A DNA stretch of 64,000 nt, from assembly GCA_036245525.1 (NCBI GenBank), contig BTPG01000005.1:121232417-121296416 (forward strand), written 5' to 3'. Position 1 is the first letter of the stretch. Each line of letters starts with the position of its first letter. Positions 30,480 to 41,642 of the stretch are shown piece after piece. Below the pieces are notes generated by a model. It ran no database searches. It was not told where the DNA came from and saw only the letters and a program-made list of their open reading frames with translations. The DNA comes from Semisulcospira habei (Eukaryota > Mollusca > Gastropoda > Semisulcospiridae). The position numbers and the translations under genes are program-made.

Positions 30480-32010
30480 CCCTTGTAGGCTTTGTGATAT
30501 TTGTTTTGCAGTTCAGGCGAGCCCGCACCTGCTCGCGTTGTGGGCAGTGCCACTGGCCGAGTGACGAGCATGCCAGTTGCCTGCTCGGTTACGGATGTCC
30601 CTCTACATGTTCAGTCGAAGTGTTAAGCCCCGTGTGGATGCAGCCTCTGGTACTGTTTGCAGCTGGCTTGCCCTTGGCTGTCGGCTGTGGTTTGTTGCCG
30701 ACACCGAAGGGGTTAGTAGTCCTGGTAACTGCATGTGCAAAAGGGTTAATCTGTTTACCCATTATATAGCAATTTGTGTGTTTTGGTATTTTGATGTTCT
30801 ATGAAATACATTCTGTACTACTCGGCATTTGCTCTTTCGGCTATTCTGGCAAAATGTTTTGATATGTTTATTCACTGAAAAGGGTGCAGGTTGTTTCGGA
30901 GATCAAACACCCATGCCTGGACTGCGCCCCATGGCTGGAGAACAGTGGACCCAGCTATGGAGTATCTACTGCCACGACCGACCGTCGCCAGCACGGGGGA
31001 AAGTCCCAATCCAGTACGCCACAGTCCAGTCGAGTGGCCCTTCTGAGGGAGTGAGCTGGCACTGCCACGACTAGGCGCGAGCCCAGCTCTAGTTCCGACA
31101 GCCACCACAGTCCAGGCGAGTGGTCTCTGTGCGGTCAAGGATGCTCGAGCGCCATGGGCTAGGCCTCGAGGTTAGACAACATAAAGATAAGGAAAGGGTA
31201 GCCACCACAGTCCAGTCGAGTGGTCTCTATCCCTTGATTACCCCGGGCTGGTGGGGCGGCGGACCAGCTAGGGAGCTTCTGCCTCCACGATGGCCCACAC
31301 CAGCACGGAGGAAAGATCCATCACCGGTAGGCGCCACAGTCCAGTCGAGTGGCCCTTACCGCGTGAGTGAGTGCCGGCAGCCACCACAGTCCAGTCGAGT
31401 GGTCGCTGTGCGGTCAAGGAATACAGCCGACAGCCACCACAGTCCAGTCGAGTGGTCTCTGTGCGGTCAAGGAATTACAGCCGACAGCCACCACAGTCCA
31501 GTCGAGTGGTCTCTGTGCGGTCAAGGATTCTCGAGCGCCATGGACTAGGCCTCGAGATTAGACACCTTTAAGATAGCAAAGGGTTGCCACCACAGTCCAG
31601 TCGAGTGGTCTCACCCCTGGTTACACCTGGCTGGTGGGGCGGCGGACCAGCTAGGGAGCGTCTGCCACCACGATGGCCCACACCAGCACGGAGGAAGATC
31701 CATCACCGGTAGGCGCCACAGACCAGTCGAGTGGCCCTTACCGCGTGAGTGAGTGCCGGCAGACACCACAGTCCAGTCGAGTGGTCTCTGTCCGGTCGAG
31801 GATCCTCGAGCGCTACGGATTAGGCCTCGAGACAAGACACCCTAGACCAGGATGGTAGCCACCACAGTCCAGGCGAGTGGTCTCTACCCGGCAGATATGC
31901 CCCTGGTGGGAGGGTGGCGCATCCAGCTATGGAGAGTCGACCGCGGCCTCTGGCCGACTCCAACTCGGGGGAACAAACAACACCGGACGCGCCACAGCCC
32001 AGGCGAGTGG
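30480..32010 (+). pseudogene. gag-like relic of element E
   Basis: RTCSRCGQCHWPSDEHASCL near 30535 matches the Cys/His motif of C and B, followed by a degenerate second half. A direct repeat array fills 31016-32010, where A-C have the Arg/Ser-rich region. No usable frame. Confidence 0.65.
31016..32010 (+). repeat. array of a 19-bp motif in E
   Basis: CCACAGTCCAGTCGAGTGG occurs about twelve times (near 31019, 31103, 31204, 31328, 31382, 31436, 31490, 31588, 31716, 31764, 31861, 31992), sometimes with one change. Two copies lie in a larger ~390-bp duplication (31245-31560 and 31630-31850). The motif has CCAC...GTGG ends. Confidence 0.85.
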
Positions 32011-32699
32011 CCCTTACCGTGGGAGTGAGATGTCGCCACCGCCGACTCAGGACGCGAGCCGGCGTTAGAACCGGCAACCTTCGCAGTCGCGTCGTGCGGT
32101 CAGGTCCTGGGGCGCCGTGAGCTTGGCCTCACGGCGAAGCATCAGCAGCCACCATGCCCTCTGTTAGAGATCAGGCGCGAGAACGGGCTCCAGCGCCGGT
32201 AGTCCTCACTGGAGGGTCCAGTCACGGCCACCGCCTCACCCTGGACTGGAGACCAGCGCAGAGTCGGATCGCCAGAGTGGCGTTCGGGGACTCGGCAGGA
32301 CACGCTTCCGTTCCCGGGATGGAAGCAGTGGACTCGGCGCAGCATTGCGACGAGATGTCACGTCGGTAACACGGCCGCAGCTACTGGGGGGTTGCTGCAC
32401 CAGCTTAGACGAGACAGGATGCTCCAGCCGCGGTAGGTACCTACACCGGCGGTGGGACGAGAAGGCTGGGCCATGCGGCTCTTGCGTGTCTTCACCCTTC
32501 TACCTTCAGGCGGTCAGCGGGACCACGGGGTGGGAAGAACCTAGTGAACATCTGTCGGGACTACCCTTAGGTCAGCTGATCGTTACATGTCCAACGGCAG
32601 CATTCCGCCGCATGTCCGTCTCAAGTACCGTCGCCCCGAGCGAGGCTGCAGGGATATCCTCGGCTCAACTCCACTCTCCAGGTCGGCTTCCAGCCACTG

Positions 32700-34140
32700 C
32701 CTGTTGGTGACGTGTACGCTTAGCTACTCTTACAGCTGGAAGGTAAGTCAGACGCGTTCAGCTACCGAGCCCTTTTTTACCGTAGTAGCTTCGGCGAAGG
32801 ACAGGGTGCCTGGCCGCTCCTCAGGCCGTTGGCACATTCTCCGACACCGGCTTCGGCAGGTCTGCCTGCGAAGACTACGCTTGACTACGCATGACTGAGC
32901 AACGGTACTGGCCTGCGGAGAGATACAGAAGATCGCAGTGCTCGAGACCCTGCTCCATGACGGGTTCAAGAAGAAGTAAGGACTGAGCTTCCCACAGCTG
33001 AGACGCTTCCTCCTCTGACCGCGGTCACGAGCTTACGGGCCTCCCGCTTGTTGCCCACTCTGCTGCCTACCGCTCCTGACCTGCCACCTTGTCCGCTTCC
33101 ACCTCGGGCACCAGTTTGTCACCGCCTTCCTTGGTGGGGAGCCCTCCCGAGACTTCGCCTCAGTGCAGGCTTGGACGGGACCTTCAGCCCGATCTTGGAG
33201 ACTTCCTCGAGGTTACAGGCTTGCCGGAGTCCTCCTCGGACGGCGTCGCGTTCTAGCCTTCCCCAGGAAGGAGCAGCGGATGTCGGACAGGACCAATCGG
33301 ACGTCTTTTTGCGCCCCATCGATGGCCCTAGGTGATCCCTCGTGGTTCGGGTGGAGCCCTCCTTGACACGGATCGGGACGAATTATGGTTCCTCCTGGCT
33401 GACGCGGTTCGGGTCCCATGGGTAAGTGCAGCCGTTCGCTTTCGTGCTACGTATACAGAGGATGGGACCTCGCACCGACCTCGTAGAGCAGCTCTGAAGC
33501 AGCGATCGCGGCTCTTCCGGCACCAGCGCAGCGGCTGTACACAGACCAGAGGTGCTCCTCCTTCAGGGACTTCGACGTCGGGACCGGCCAGTTCCCCGGC
33601 GGACCTTCTTCCCTTAATGTCTCTGCTACTCCCACCTTGCACCTCCTGTTTCCCCCCGGACGGCCCCTGGCAGGCGACCTCCAGTGTCAGGTTCCAGTGC
33701 GACCGCTGCGGCGACCTCTCCTCCAGTCTTGCCTGTCCAGCTTCGGATGCCACGTCCACGAGGCCGGGGGGCTCCTCGCCCCCCCCGACAATGCCAGTGG
33801 CCGGCTACCTCAGAAGCAGACGGGGCACGCCTCCTCTCCCGGTACTTCCTCCTCCGCATCGCGGTTGGCGCGAACTCGTCGCTTCACTTCTGCACAGAGA
33901 CCTCCTGGGACTGCTTCATGACCGGCTGACTCCCTGCATGTAGCAGCCGGCTTCGACGCGCAGAGCAGATAGGCCTCCTAACTTCGTTCGGGTGTGCTGC
34001 GCAGCAGACACCTCCCCTGATCGCGACAAGTTGAGATGGACAGCTTACCCGCTTCTCTTCGCCGATTCCAGACCCGCTTGCCTGGATCGTCAACGCTTCC
34101 TCCATCCCGTGTCATGGCGTAGGCACCTACGCTGACAGCG
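32700..34140 (+). pseudogene. decayed gag C-terminus, RT and RNase H of E
   Basis: Around 33150-33330 there are gag/RT-like fragments. At 33590-33640 the ADLLPLGRLYSRPLQL block is recognisable at the nucleotide level, and the RNase H region to about 33930 parallels the relic in H. No open frame spans any domain. YLDD is not recognisable. Confidence 0.55.
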
Positions 34141-34147
34141 CGCTTCC

Positions 34148-35275
34148 CTAGGTTCTAGTCCAGCTCAGCGGGTACAACGCGTTCCGTTCCAGGTGACCGG
34201 GTCGGCTGGACCAAGGCGTGGACCACCGGCCTCCTGCACTGCGCCACGACTTCTCCCCTAAGGGTCCCGCCGGGGATCCCAATGGCTCCTCCTTCACACA
34301 CGGAGATTGTGCGGCACGCCATCGCCTCCAGAGCTTTGCGGGGGTGACTGTGGCAGCAGCACTACAGCCCACGGAATCTCGACCGGACGCTTCTGAAGAA
34401 AGAGGTGCGGCCCCTACACTGTTGCCGACTTGCGCATCTCCCTCGCGTGGACAGGCGGACACCTTCCTAGCGGTTCTCCTGCCAGCATTAGCTCCGAACA
34501 CCCTTCGCTTCTACATGTCCTGGGAGCGGACACGTGCTGTCCCTGGGACGTCACGACCCGGATATTTGCACGGCCTTGCCGACCTGATAGCTCTTCGGGC
34601 GCCGGCCTCCCTCCCTTCGCCCCCCCCCTCTCCCCCCCCCCCCCTTACACGATGGGACCTGTCGCGCCTCTACTCAACCGTTCGGGTGGGCAAGTCTACC
34701 AGACGTGCTGCTGAGGACCAGCGTCCTTCTGGCCCCCGCCTCGACGTCCTAAGCCAACGAGCTGCACTCCAGTCAACACGCCCCACTGGTTGCGGGCCCG
34801 GACGGACGGCTTGGCACTACTGCTACCTGAACCGGCGTTCGCCACGTAGTGAGAGATCCAGGCCCCCTGGCAGACTAGGCATCAGGAACCGGTGACGGCC
34901 GGACAAGGTTACCTGCGCGGGTCCTTGCCGCTACGCAGGCGACGCTCGCCGCCCCTCCCTCGGCCCCCAGCGGGTAGGGAGGACGACTCAGCCCTAATCC
35001 TATCCTCCTGGCTCCGTTGGGGGATACGCTCCACCCACCGCGACCTCGCCCCTGATAAGCCAATGAATGTTCTAAAGGGCATGCAAGGTCTGAGCCATGG
35101 CCGCTAGCCTCGCTGTTGTTGGCAACGCGGCTCTCAGGACATTGTCACGACAGTGGAGTGTCGAGCGGAGACACCTTGCCCGCTCCTACATGCGGTACCT
35201 ATCCAGCCAGAGCCAGATCTCGCTGGTGGGGGGCGGCTTGTGGCGCAACACTCCCTCCCGGCGCCCTAGGCGCCG
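34148..35275 (+). pseudogene. decayed tyrosine recombinase of E
   Basis: The region between RNase H and ICR keeps the order of recombinase blocks: IVRHAIASRAL-like start near 34310, SSWLRWGIRSTHRDLAPD near 35010, MAASLAVVGNAAL and ARSYMRYLSSQSQ near 35100-35210 (Tyr block), and NTPSRRP at the end. Multiple frame breaks. Confidence 0.65.
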
Positions 35276-35389
35276 CAGGTGTCTTTGCTAAAATTAGAGG
35301 GAGGTTGCTGGGGGATGGCGGCTAGTAGCATCGATGGCAGGGGGTAGGGGCGTTATAGCGGCACCCGCCTCCTCTTTGGGATTCTTCCT

Positions 35390-35485
35390 TACAGTAATAC
35401 CATCGGTAATGTGTTTTGAGAAAACAAATGTATTTTTCCTTAAAATGTATTTTTTTGAAAAATACTTACCGATGGTATTACTCGA
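35390..35485 (+). repeat. element E internal complementary region
   Basis: AGTAATACCATCGGTAATG, the tip joint GAAAACAAATGTATTTTTCC, and ACCGATGGTATTACT. Confidence 0.92.
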
Positions 35486-35520
35486 AGGTCCCTCCCACCT
35501 GCCCCGCTTGCCGCTGGTCT

Positions 35521-35747
35521 GCTAAAGAAAACTGACTGGCGTATAAGCGCTGTAGCGCATGCGTGGTTGAACCGGAGGCGAGGCTACCCGGGTTTCCGCC
35601 TAGGCTATGGCGCCCCTCTCCTGCCATCATGACCATACTCGTACACAACAATTTTGGGCTAAAATTAGACTAGCTAAGAAACCATTCCTTACAGTAATAC
35701 CATCGGTAAGTATTTTTCAAAAAAATACATTTTAAGGAAAAATACAT
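35521..35747 (+). repeat. element E right inverted terminal repeat
   Basis: Complement of 29294-29503, including the TATAAGCGCTGTAGCGCATG stretch; the right tip ends GGAAAAATACAT. Confidence 0.92.
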
Positions 35748-36041
35748 TTTTCTTTAAAAGGTATTTTTTCGAAAAATACTTACCGATGACATGACTCGAA
35801 GGACCCTCCCACCTGCCCCGCTTGCCGCTGGTGAGCCTAATTCGTGACTGGAGTTCACAGGTGAATAGGGCTGGTGGGTAGGAGCGGGAGACAACTCTCG
35901 GTCCCTCTGGGGGTTCCCCGAGTGCCTCCCGGGTTGTGTTCACACAACAGGTTCTTGGGCTAGAATTGAGCAAGGAGTGGACACTCCTAGTAGTCATGTC
36001 ATCGGTAAGTATTTTTCGAAAAAATACCTTTTAAAGAAAAA
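35748..36041 (+). repeat. element C ICR second half and right inverted terminal repeat
   Basis: Resumes C after E: TTCTTTAAAAGGTATTTTTT, ACCGATGACATGACT, then from 35831 the complement of the left repeat of C. The final tip is a few bases short. Confidence 0.9.
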
Positions 36042-36677
36042 GGAACTTCCTGATTCTGTCTGACTCTCTTTCTGCCCTGCAGGCCCTTCAGGGCACGGGA
36101 AATGACCACCCACTGCTGGTGCAGATCAGAGAGCTCCACGCAGATTTGATGAAGGAATATTATGACATCATTTTTATTTGGGTCCCAGGGCATGTGGGCA
36201 TCGAAGGCAACAGGATCGCAGATTCTGCTGCCAACGATGCCCACAACGACCCTTTCCCTGACACACAAGACTGTTTATAGTGATTTTAGACATGTGGTTA
36301 GTGTGTACATAGCCCGTGAGTGGCAGTCCGAGTGGGACAAAGAGGGAGCTAACAAGCTGCATGAAGCCCTTCCTAAGTTGTCCGATGGCCTATCTTATCG
36401 CTGCGGCAGCCGCCATGAGGAGGCTGTCCTTGCTCGGCTCCACATCGGTCACACGTATGTTACGCACTCTTATTTACTAAAACAGGAGGAGCGTCCATGG
36501 TGTTATGCCTGCGATGAGCAGTACTCTGTTCAACACTTTTTGCTGTCTTGTGCTGCTCTAATCGACACAAGGTATAAACATTTCACAGCAGACTCCTTGA
36601 AGGTTTTGTTCTGGGATGTATCCCCGGACAAGATCTTCAGTTTTCTGAGAGAGTGCCATATTTTTCATAAGATTTGA
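36042..36677 (+). pseudogene. RNase H remainder and C-terminus of the Jockey-like LINE
   Basis: FLILSDSLSALQALQGTG (RNase H Asp block), IIFIWVPGHVGIEGNRIADS (His/Asp block), then the C-terminal knuckle CYACDEQYSVQHFLLSC and FLRECHIFHKI to the stop near 36677. A piece of RNase H of roughly 25-35 residues between the part ending at 23280 and this part is missing. A frame change occurs near 36260. Confidence 0.85.
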
Positions 36678-37006
36678 GCATTTATAGACAATACAATACA
36701 ATAATACTTTATTAATCCCTCACGGGGAAATTCACTGTCTGCCCATACAACACATGGCCTCATCACTCATACTTTAGACTATGATGTTTCTATTATTTTG
36801 ACCTTTTTGAGAGTCTGTCGATGTTTTCTTTAAAGACCTGTGCGACTTTTTAGCCTGACATATTTTTAAGGTACATTTACATCATGTCTTAAGACCTTTC
36901 TTTTAGTCTGGCTGACCAGATTTTAGTAAAAATTTTACCCTTCCCGCCGTAAGATGGCCTTAGTTGCCTGCTCGGCGTTAAACCCAAATAACTAACTGTT
37001 ACCAAG
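36678..37006 (+). other. 3' UTR of the Jockey-like LINE
   Basis: Contains a short CAATA repeat, ATACTTTATTAATCCC with a CCCTCACGGGG stem, and ends TAAACCCAAATAACTAAC directly before the target duplication. Confidence 0.8.
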
Positions 37007-37020
37007 AGACCCTGAGTAGC
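37007..37020 (+). repeat. target site duplication of the Jockey-like LINE (right copy)
   Basis: TGTTACCAAGAGAC, same as 11867-11880. Sequence after it continues the left repeat of D. Confidence 0.9.
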
Positions 37021-37417
37021 CTCCCCTGCGTCCCTATCCGGTGGCGCGCTCACTGTTTCCCGCCAGTCTCTTCGCTTAGTTACACCTAACCGGTCGTGTG
37101 CACCTCGTGTGCTCCGACTGTGTATGGTGGGATTACCTTTTGTGAACTCGACTTACGTTGGATTTACGTTGGACGTGTGTTTGGTGTTGGGTGCTTGGAT
37201 TATCTTCGGTTTCTGAGGATTTACTTGGTGGTTGGTCTCTGTGGATTACTGGGTCTCGGGACATGACAAGGTAAAGCTTCGGTTACTGCCTTAGCCGGCG
37301 ATTTACCAGGCGGCGGCATTGACCGGAGACTATGTACGCGACCGACTGGGATCTCGGACCCTCACAAGGAGGTTCCGCGCACTCATGCCGGCCTTTGTCT
37401 GTCTTATGTTACAGTAC

Positions 37418-37669
37418 CAGGCATGGGAATTGTCCGCCTAAAGGCAAATTTCCGCTGAAATGATATTGCTCAGCCACCCCCCCAAAAAAAATTGGGGTGC
37501 AAAAAGTAACTGAGCACCGGTCATTATACACTGCGAGGCATTCGTTCAAGCGATATGCCGCCTGCTAGAGTTACGCGACACCTATTTTGTAAAATTTCCC
37601 GGGGGGGGGGGGCATGCCCCCGGACCCCCCTAGTTTCAGACGTTTTTCACTTTTTTAATTCCCATGCTG
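37418..37669. mobile_element. 252-bp TIR MITE in the leader of D
   Basis: Ends CAGGCATGGGAATT and AATTCCCATGCTG, flanked by AGTAC at 37413-37417 and 37670-37674. Element G has the uninterrupted sequence at the equivalent place (47865-47885). Superfamily not assigned. Confidence 0.7.
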
Positions 37670-39596
37670 AGTACTCAGGTGAGGACCTGCACCAGGTGTG
37701 GCGTTCTGGTGGCTTAGCGATGCGCACAATGTCAGCCTACCCGGCTCAGGCTGCGCCTTCAGCCGGACATACAACTAAGGCAAGACCCGGGAGGAGGAAC
37801 GATGGTCGCGGCTTGGGCGTTTACCAGATGGAGAGACCGGCACGCAACCCCGCAGCGAGCGCAGCCTTGAAAGTATCACAGAGGAGGGCCACCTCAGACA
37901 TCATGAGCTTGTCGGCACGAAAAAAGGGACCTACTGCCCCCACCGGTGCCTCAGACAGAGCTGCTCCGCCTAAAGCAGTATAAAGAGCCTTAAAGCAGCT
38001 GACAGGACTTGCCCTCCTGTCAAGCACCAAGAGCTCGACCCTGTCTTTCGGCCTGGGGTATGCCACGATTCGTTCCCTAAGGATAAGCAGGCATTAGGAG
38101 CTCGGTCCCCCCGCAAGGAGAAGTTGGGCCTCTCGCATGCTGCCAGGAAAATGGAGAGCCCAGGCAGCAGAAGCAGGGGACCACCCCTCTGAGACGACAG
38201 CGCCCGCCAGCCTTAGGCCGGACCAGCGCCTAGACCAGGCCGCACACAGGGTGCACCTTTCAGAGTGGGACAGGAAATTAAGCCGCCGACTGGACAGGCC
38301 ACGAACACAGACTTCGGGGTCCCGAGACTGAGAACGGAGCCACAGGCGAGATAAGGTTCTCATTAAGGGCAAATGACCGAGACCGAAGCCCACCACAGGG
38401 AGGAAGGAAGCTCGGTCTGTCATTACAGCTGAAAAGATGTGTTTTCTCGTCGAGGTCGGGCTCCCGGAGCACCACTCCCTGACGGGACAAGCCACAGACT
38501 CGGACTTCGGGGTCCCGAGACAGAGAAGGGAGCCACAGACGAGATGAGTTTCTTAGACAGGGCAGACCCACCAAGACCGAAGCCCGCCATGGAGAGGAAG
38601 CAAGCTCGGTCAGTAGTACAGCTGACGAGATGTTGTTCCTCATCAAGTGCGGGCCTCCAGAGCGCCACCCCTCCCGCCCTAGAAGCGTAGAGAGGGACAC
38701 CCAGCGGCCTCGGTCCCCGCGGCACATGGGGGCAGAACCTACATGATCGAAAGAGTGGCCGCAGCAGACAGGGACAGGGTGCTATGGATACCTCACGCCA
38801 GGGTACGTCTTTATTCCCGCTCCTCCTCGCCGGATCAGCGGACAGGCTCGGGCGCGGGGCACCGGTGGATCTCTTCATGACACCGAACCTCAGAGGCACC
38901 CTCGAGGCACCCTCTTCCGGCCGGACCTTCAGGACCGATCTACCTCGAGGATGCAGCAGCCTCGACGTCGGCGCGGGATCACTCGGATTGCGGCCACAGG
39001 ACAGAATCAGCCTTCCTTCGGCACCGGCCCAGCAGTCCACGACGGTTCACGGGAACAGACTCCCCCCCCCCCCCCCCCTGTGGCTACTCTTCGGTCAGCG
39101 CACAGACGTCCAGCGCCTCCCTCTTGTCTCCGCCCCCGAGAAGAAGGCCTCGGCGATGGTCGATGCACCGCGGCAGCCAAGCGCTTTAAGTCGCTCCCTC
39201 AACCGGCAGGCTTACGGGATCTAGCGGAGGCGCTCTCGGCGCACCGGCTACAAGACGGCTTCGGAGACCAGGGCTTCTTCTCAGACTCCCGACGGCCAGA
39301 GGAGATGGATATCACCTTCCGCCAACAGGGGTATGGAGGTCTCTCCCAGGCGTTCCGGTGCCCCTCCGGCAGTGGACAAGGAGGGGTGGATGCAGGCAAA
39401 GGGAACAGCCAACGGACACTGACACGAAGCTTGGACAGGACAGCTACCTTGGTCCGCTACATCCTAGCGTGCTCGGGATTCCTCGAGAGGGCAACACAAT
39501 CCGTGGTCAAGTGTCGGGAGAACACCTGGGACCTCTCAGCTTTGGCCCCTCTGCGCGGGATACACACAGGGCTAGTGGCGGCGAATAGGGCAGCTT

Positions 39597-39609
39597 ACCA
39601 CACCTCGGC
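39597..39609 (+). repeat. target site duplication of the RTE fragment (left copy)
   Basis: ACCACACCTCGGC, repeated at 40228-40240. Confidence 0.9.
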
Positions 39610-40227
39610 AGGAGGTGGAGTCCTTCACCTATCTCGGGAGCATCATAGACAAAAAAGGCGGCACTGATGCAGATGTCAGAGCACGAATCGGTAAAGCCAG
39701 AGCAGCCTTTCTCCAGTTGAAAAAAGTGTGGAGTTCCAGAGAGCTGTCACAACACACCAAAGTCCGGATTTTCAACTCCAATGTAAAAGCAGTTCTCCTA
39801 TATGGAGCAGAGACATGGAGATTGACAAAAACCACAGTCAACAGAGTACAGACCTTCATGAACAGTTGCCTTAGAAGAATTTTGAAAATCCACTGGCCAG
39901 AGAAGATCAGCAACGTCAGACTCTGGAAGAGAACAGAGCAGATAACAGCAGAGAATGAAATTGGGCGAAGAAGATGGGGATGGATCGGTCACAGTCTGAG
40001 AAAGCCAGCTTCCAGTATCACTAGGCAGGCATTGTCATGGAACCCCCAGGGAAAGAGGAAAAGAGGTAGGCCGAGAAACTCCTGGCGTCGAGACCTCCAA
40101 GCAGACATCAAGAGACTGGGAACCACCTGGAGTAGAATCAAAGGAGAAGCACAGGACAGGAGTTGCTGGAGGTCTCTCGTCGACGGCCTATACCCGGGTA
40201 GGGGTGACAGGCGTAAGTAAGTAAGTA
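39610..40227 (+). mobile_element. 5'-truncated RTE-like LINE fragment in gag of D
   Basis: About 618 bp encoding the C-terminal end of an RTE-clade reverse transcriptase: ESFTYLGSIIDKKGGTDADV, SNVKAVLLYGAETW, NSCLRRILKIHWPEKISN, RRRWGWIGHSLRK, RGRPRNSWRRDL. The open frame 39615-40220 is intact. It ends in a GTAA repeat tail, typical for RTE-type 3' ends, and is flanked by a 13-bp duplication. The catalytic part is absent. Confidence 0.9.
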
Positions 40228-40639
40228 ACCACACCTCGGCCAACTCCATGGCGGCGGCTGCCATCAGCGACCTGATGCGACAGGACGTGCTGCTGGGACG
40301 ATGCCTCTCTCTCCCAGCTATGGGGAAGACACAGCTGCACCAGGCTCCACTTGGGGGCGCTCTACTGTGGGACCGACTTGGCAGACGGTAAAGGAGACGG
40401 CGCAGGAACTCTGGCCTGCCACTGCAGGGTTTGTCTCCGCCCACTTCAGTCAGCTGCAGAGCTGTGGTCGCGCCCTGCGGGTCAAAACCCCCTCCTCCTG
40501 TCCTCCCAGAGGCCGCGGGGGCACCCTTCCCTTACCTGCGTGTTTGCGCACTTTCCCCACACCCTCCACTGCCTGGTCCAGAGGCACCCGGAAGCGAGGG
40601 TGCGGCTGGGCACGCTGACGTGAACCCCGTCCTCTCGCC

Positions 40640-41040
40640 GATTCCTGTCGGGGGAACGTATGGAACAACTATTTCAAGTCAGCCCAGGGATTCTTAGACT
40701 GTTATGGAGGGTCTGAGGATCTCCTTCCAGTCGCCCCTCCCTGGCGACACTCCCTCCTGTGGACACGAGTACAAGGGGATCGGGACAAGGCGACAGTGCT
40801 GCATGGCGTTGTGAGAGCCCTACTCCAGAAGGAGGCCACAGAGGTGGTCGCGCGTCGCGACTCGTCGGCGTTCTACAGTCGGCTCTACCTGGTCCGCAGA
40901 CCCGTAGGCAAGTGGTGCCCTTTCGGCGCTAAACAGTTACCTTTCGGCCCCGCGCTTCAGGATGGCAATGGCCAGAGCACTGAGGGCGGCAGTGTGGCCC
41001 CAGGATTTCGCCGTGAGCCTTGATCTAGTGGACGCATATC
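40640..41040 (+). pseudogene. RT N-terminal relic of element D
   Basis: VVRALLQKEATEVVARRDSS then AFYSRLYLVRRPVGKW near 40800-40915 matches the first RT block of B. It is cut after the codons for the catalytic-Asp strand (VDAY) by the TIR element at 41041. Confidence 0.75.
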
Positions 41041-41642
41041 AGGGCTAGAAATTAACTTTTTTCTTTGGGGGCCATCGGGCCCCTTGATTTAAAAATTTGA
41101 GGGCCCACAAGCAACTTTCGGGGCCCAACTTTGAAAAATAATGCAAACAAAAAACAAAAGAATTATTGACAATATAATAAGTAGAAAGTACAATTTGTCT
41201 GATAATCTAAAATAAAAACAATTGAATTTCCAAATTTGCTGAGTGATGTCATTTTTATTTGCCTTTTCTTTCACTTTCAAACATTACCAACAAAAAAGGG
41301 GAAAAAAACACACACACACATTCAGTGACACACATATTCCAGTGACTAGTGAGCCTGAAATGGCCATTAAACAAAATAGAAAAAAATCAAGTGAGTCTCT
41401 TGTATAATACTTTTCAGTTTTGTGACCGAGTATTGCACAATACACATCATTAAATTTTTAATATGAGTAACCTAACAAAAAATCTGACCTCAATGCACAA
41501 AAGTTCAAAACAAAACCATGAAAGGGAACTAAACTTAACAGTACTCTTATTATATTAAAAAGATATTGAAGTGTATTAAACTTTTGAGTGTAAAATTAAA
41601 GGGTTTTCGCTTCTTTTCTCTGTTTTTTTTTTTTTTTTTCTG

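Larger units (their letters stand above)
29294..35747 (+). mobile_element. DIRS-like retrotransposon E, inside the ICR of C
   Basis: A 6.45-kb element with left tip ATTTGTTTTCTC, left repeat 29294-29503, duplicated leader 29633-30005, gag relic with a 19-mer array 30480-32010, RT/RNase H relic about 32700-34140, recombinase relic 34148-35275, ICR 35390-35485, right repeat 35521-35747. Tag GATGGTATTAC at all four sites. Terminal repeats are crisp while coding sequence is badly decayed, suggesting it was mobilised in trans or its coding region diverged before insertion. Confidence 0.9.
23281..36041 (+). mobile_element. DIRS-like retrotransposon C, interrupted by element E
   Basis: Left repeat 23281-23475, leader to about 24147, gag-like 24148-26163, RT/RNase H 26239-28238, recombinase 28031-29149, first half of ICR 29252-29293, then element E, second half of ICR 35748-35800, right repeat 35831-36041. 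Tag GATGACATGAC in all four places, as in A. The right tip lacks its last few bases, and LINE sequence next to it is missing. Own length about 6.3 kb. A few point lesions only, so it is fairly young. Confidence 0.93.
11881..37006 (+). mobile_element. Jockey-like non-LTR retrotransposon, copy 1 (interrupted twice)
   Basis: Full-length LINE inserted in D with a 14-bp duplication. Order: 5' UTR 11881-12471, gag-like ORF1 12472-13922, ORF2 endonuclease 13932-14909, then DIRS element B, RT and start of RNase H 21365-23280, then DIRS element C, rest of RNase H and C-terminus 36042-36677, 3' UTR to 37006. The 3' end reads TAAACCCAAATAACTAAC. Without B and C it is about 5.9 kb. ORF1 and RT have nonsense changes and frame breaks, so it is inactive. 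Confidence 0.9.
37675..40620 (+). pseudogene. gag-like relic of element D
   Basis: Starts with GEDLHQVW-like remains of the Cys/His motif near 37680, continues through a degenerate Arg/Ser-rich region, and reaches a recognisable gag C-terminal block: KRFKSLPQPAGLRDLAEAL near 39180, GFFSDSRRPEEMDITFRQQG, LDRTATLVRYILACSGFLER. The block is split at 39609 by an RTE fragment and resumes at 40241 (ANSMAAAAISDLMRQDVLLG). Frame breaks throughout. Confidence 0.7.

Noticed and set aside
29885..30769. 294-codon open frame in the leader and gag start of element E
   Set aside because: Crosses the duplicated leader and the Cys/His motif region in a frame that does not match the other elements; no domain. 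Open because of G/C-rich composition.
31016..32010. CRISPR-like array
   Set aside because: Spacing is irregular, spacers are themselves related, and the locus is a eukaryotic retrotransposon.
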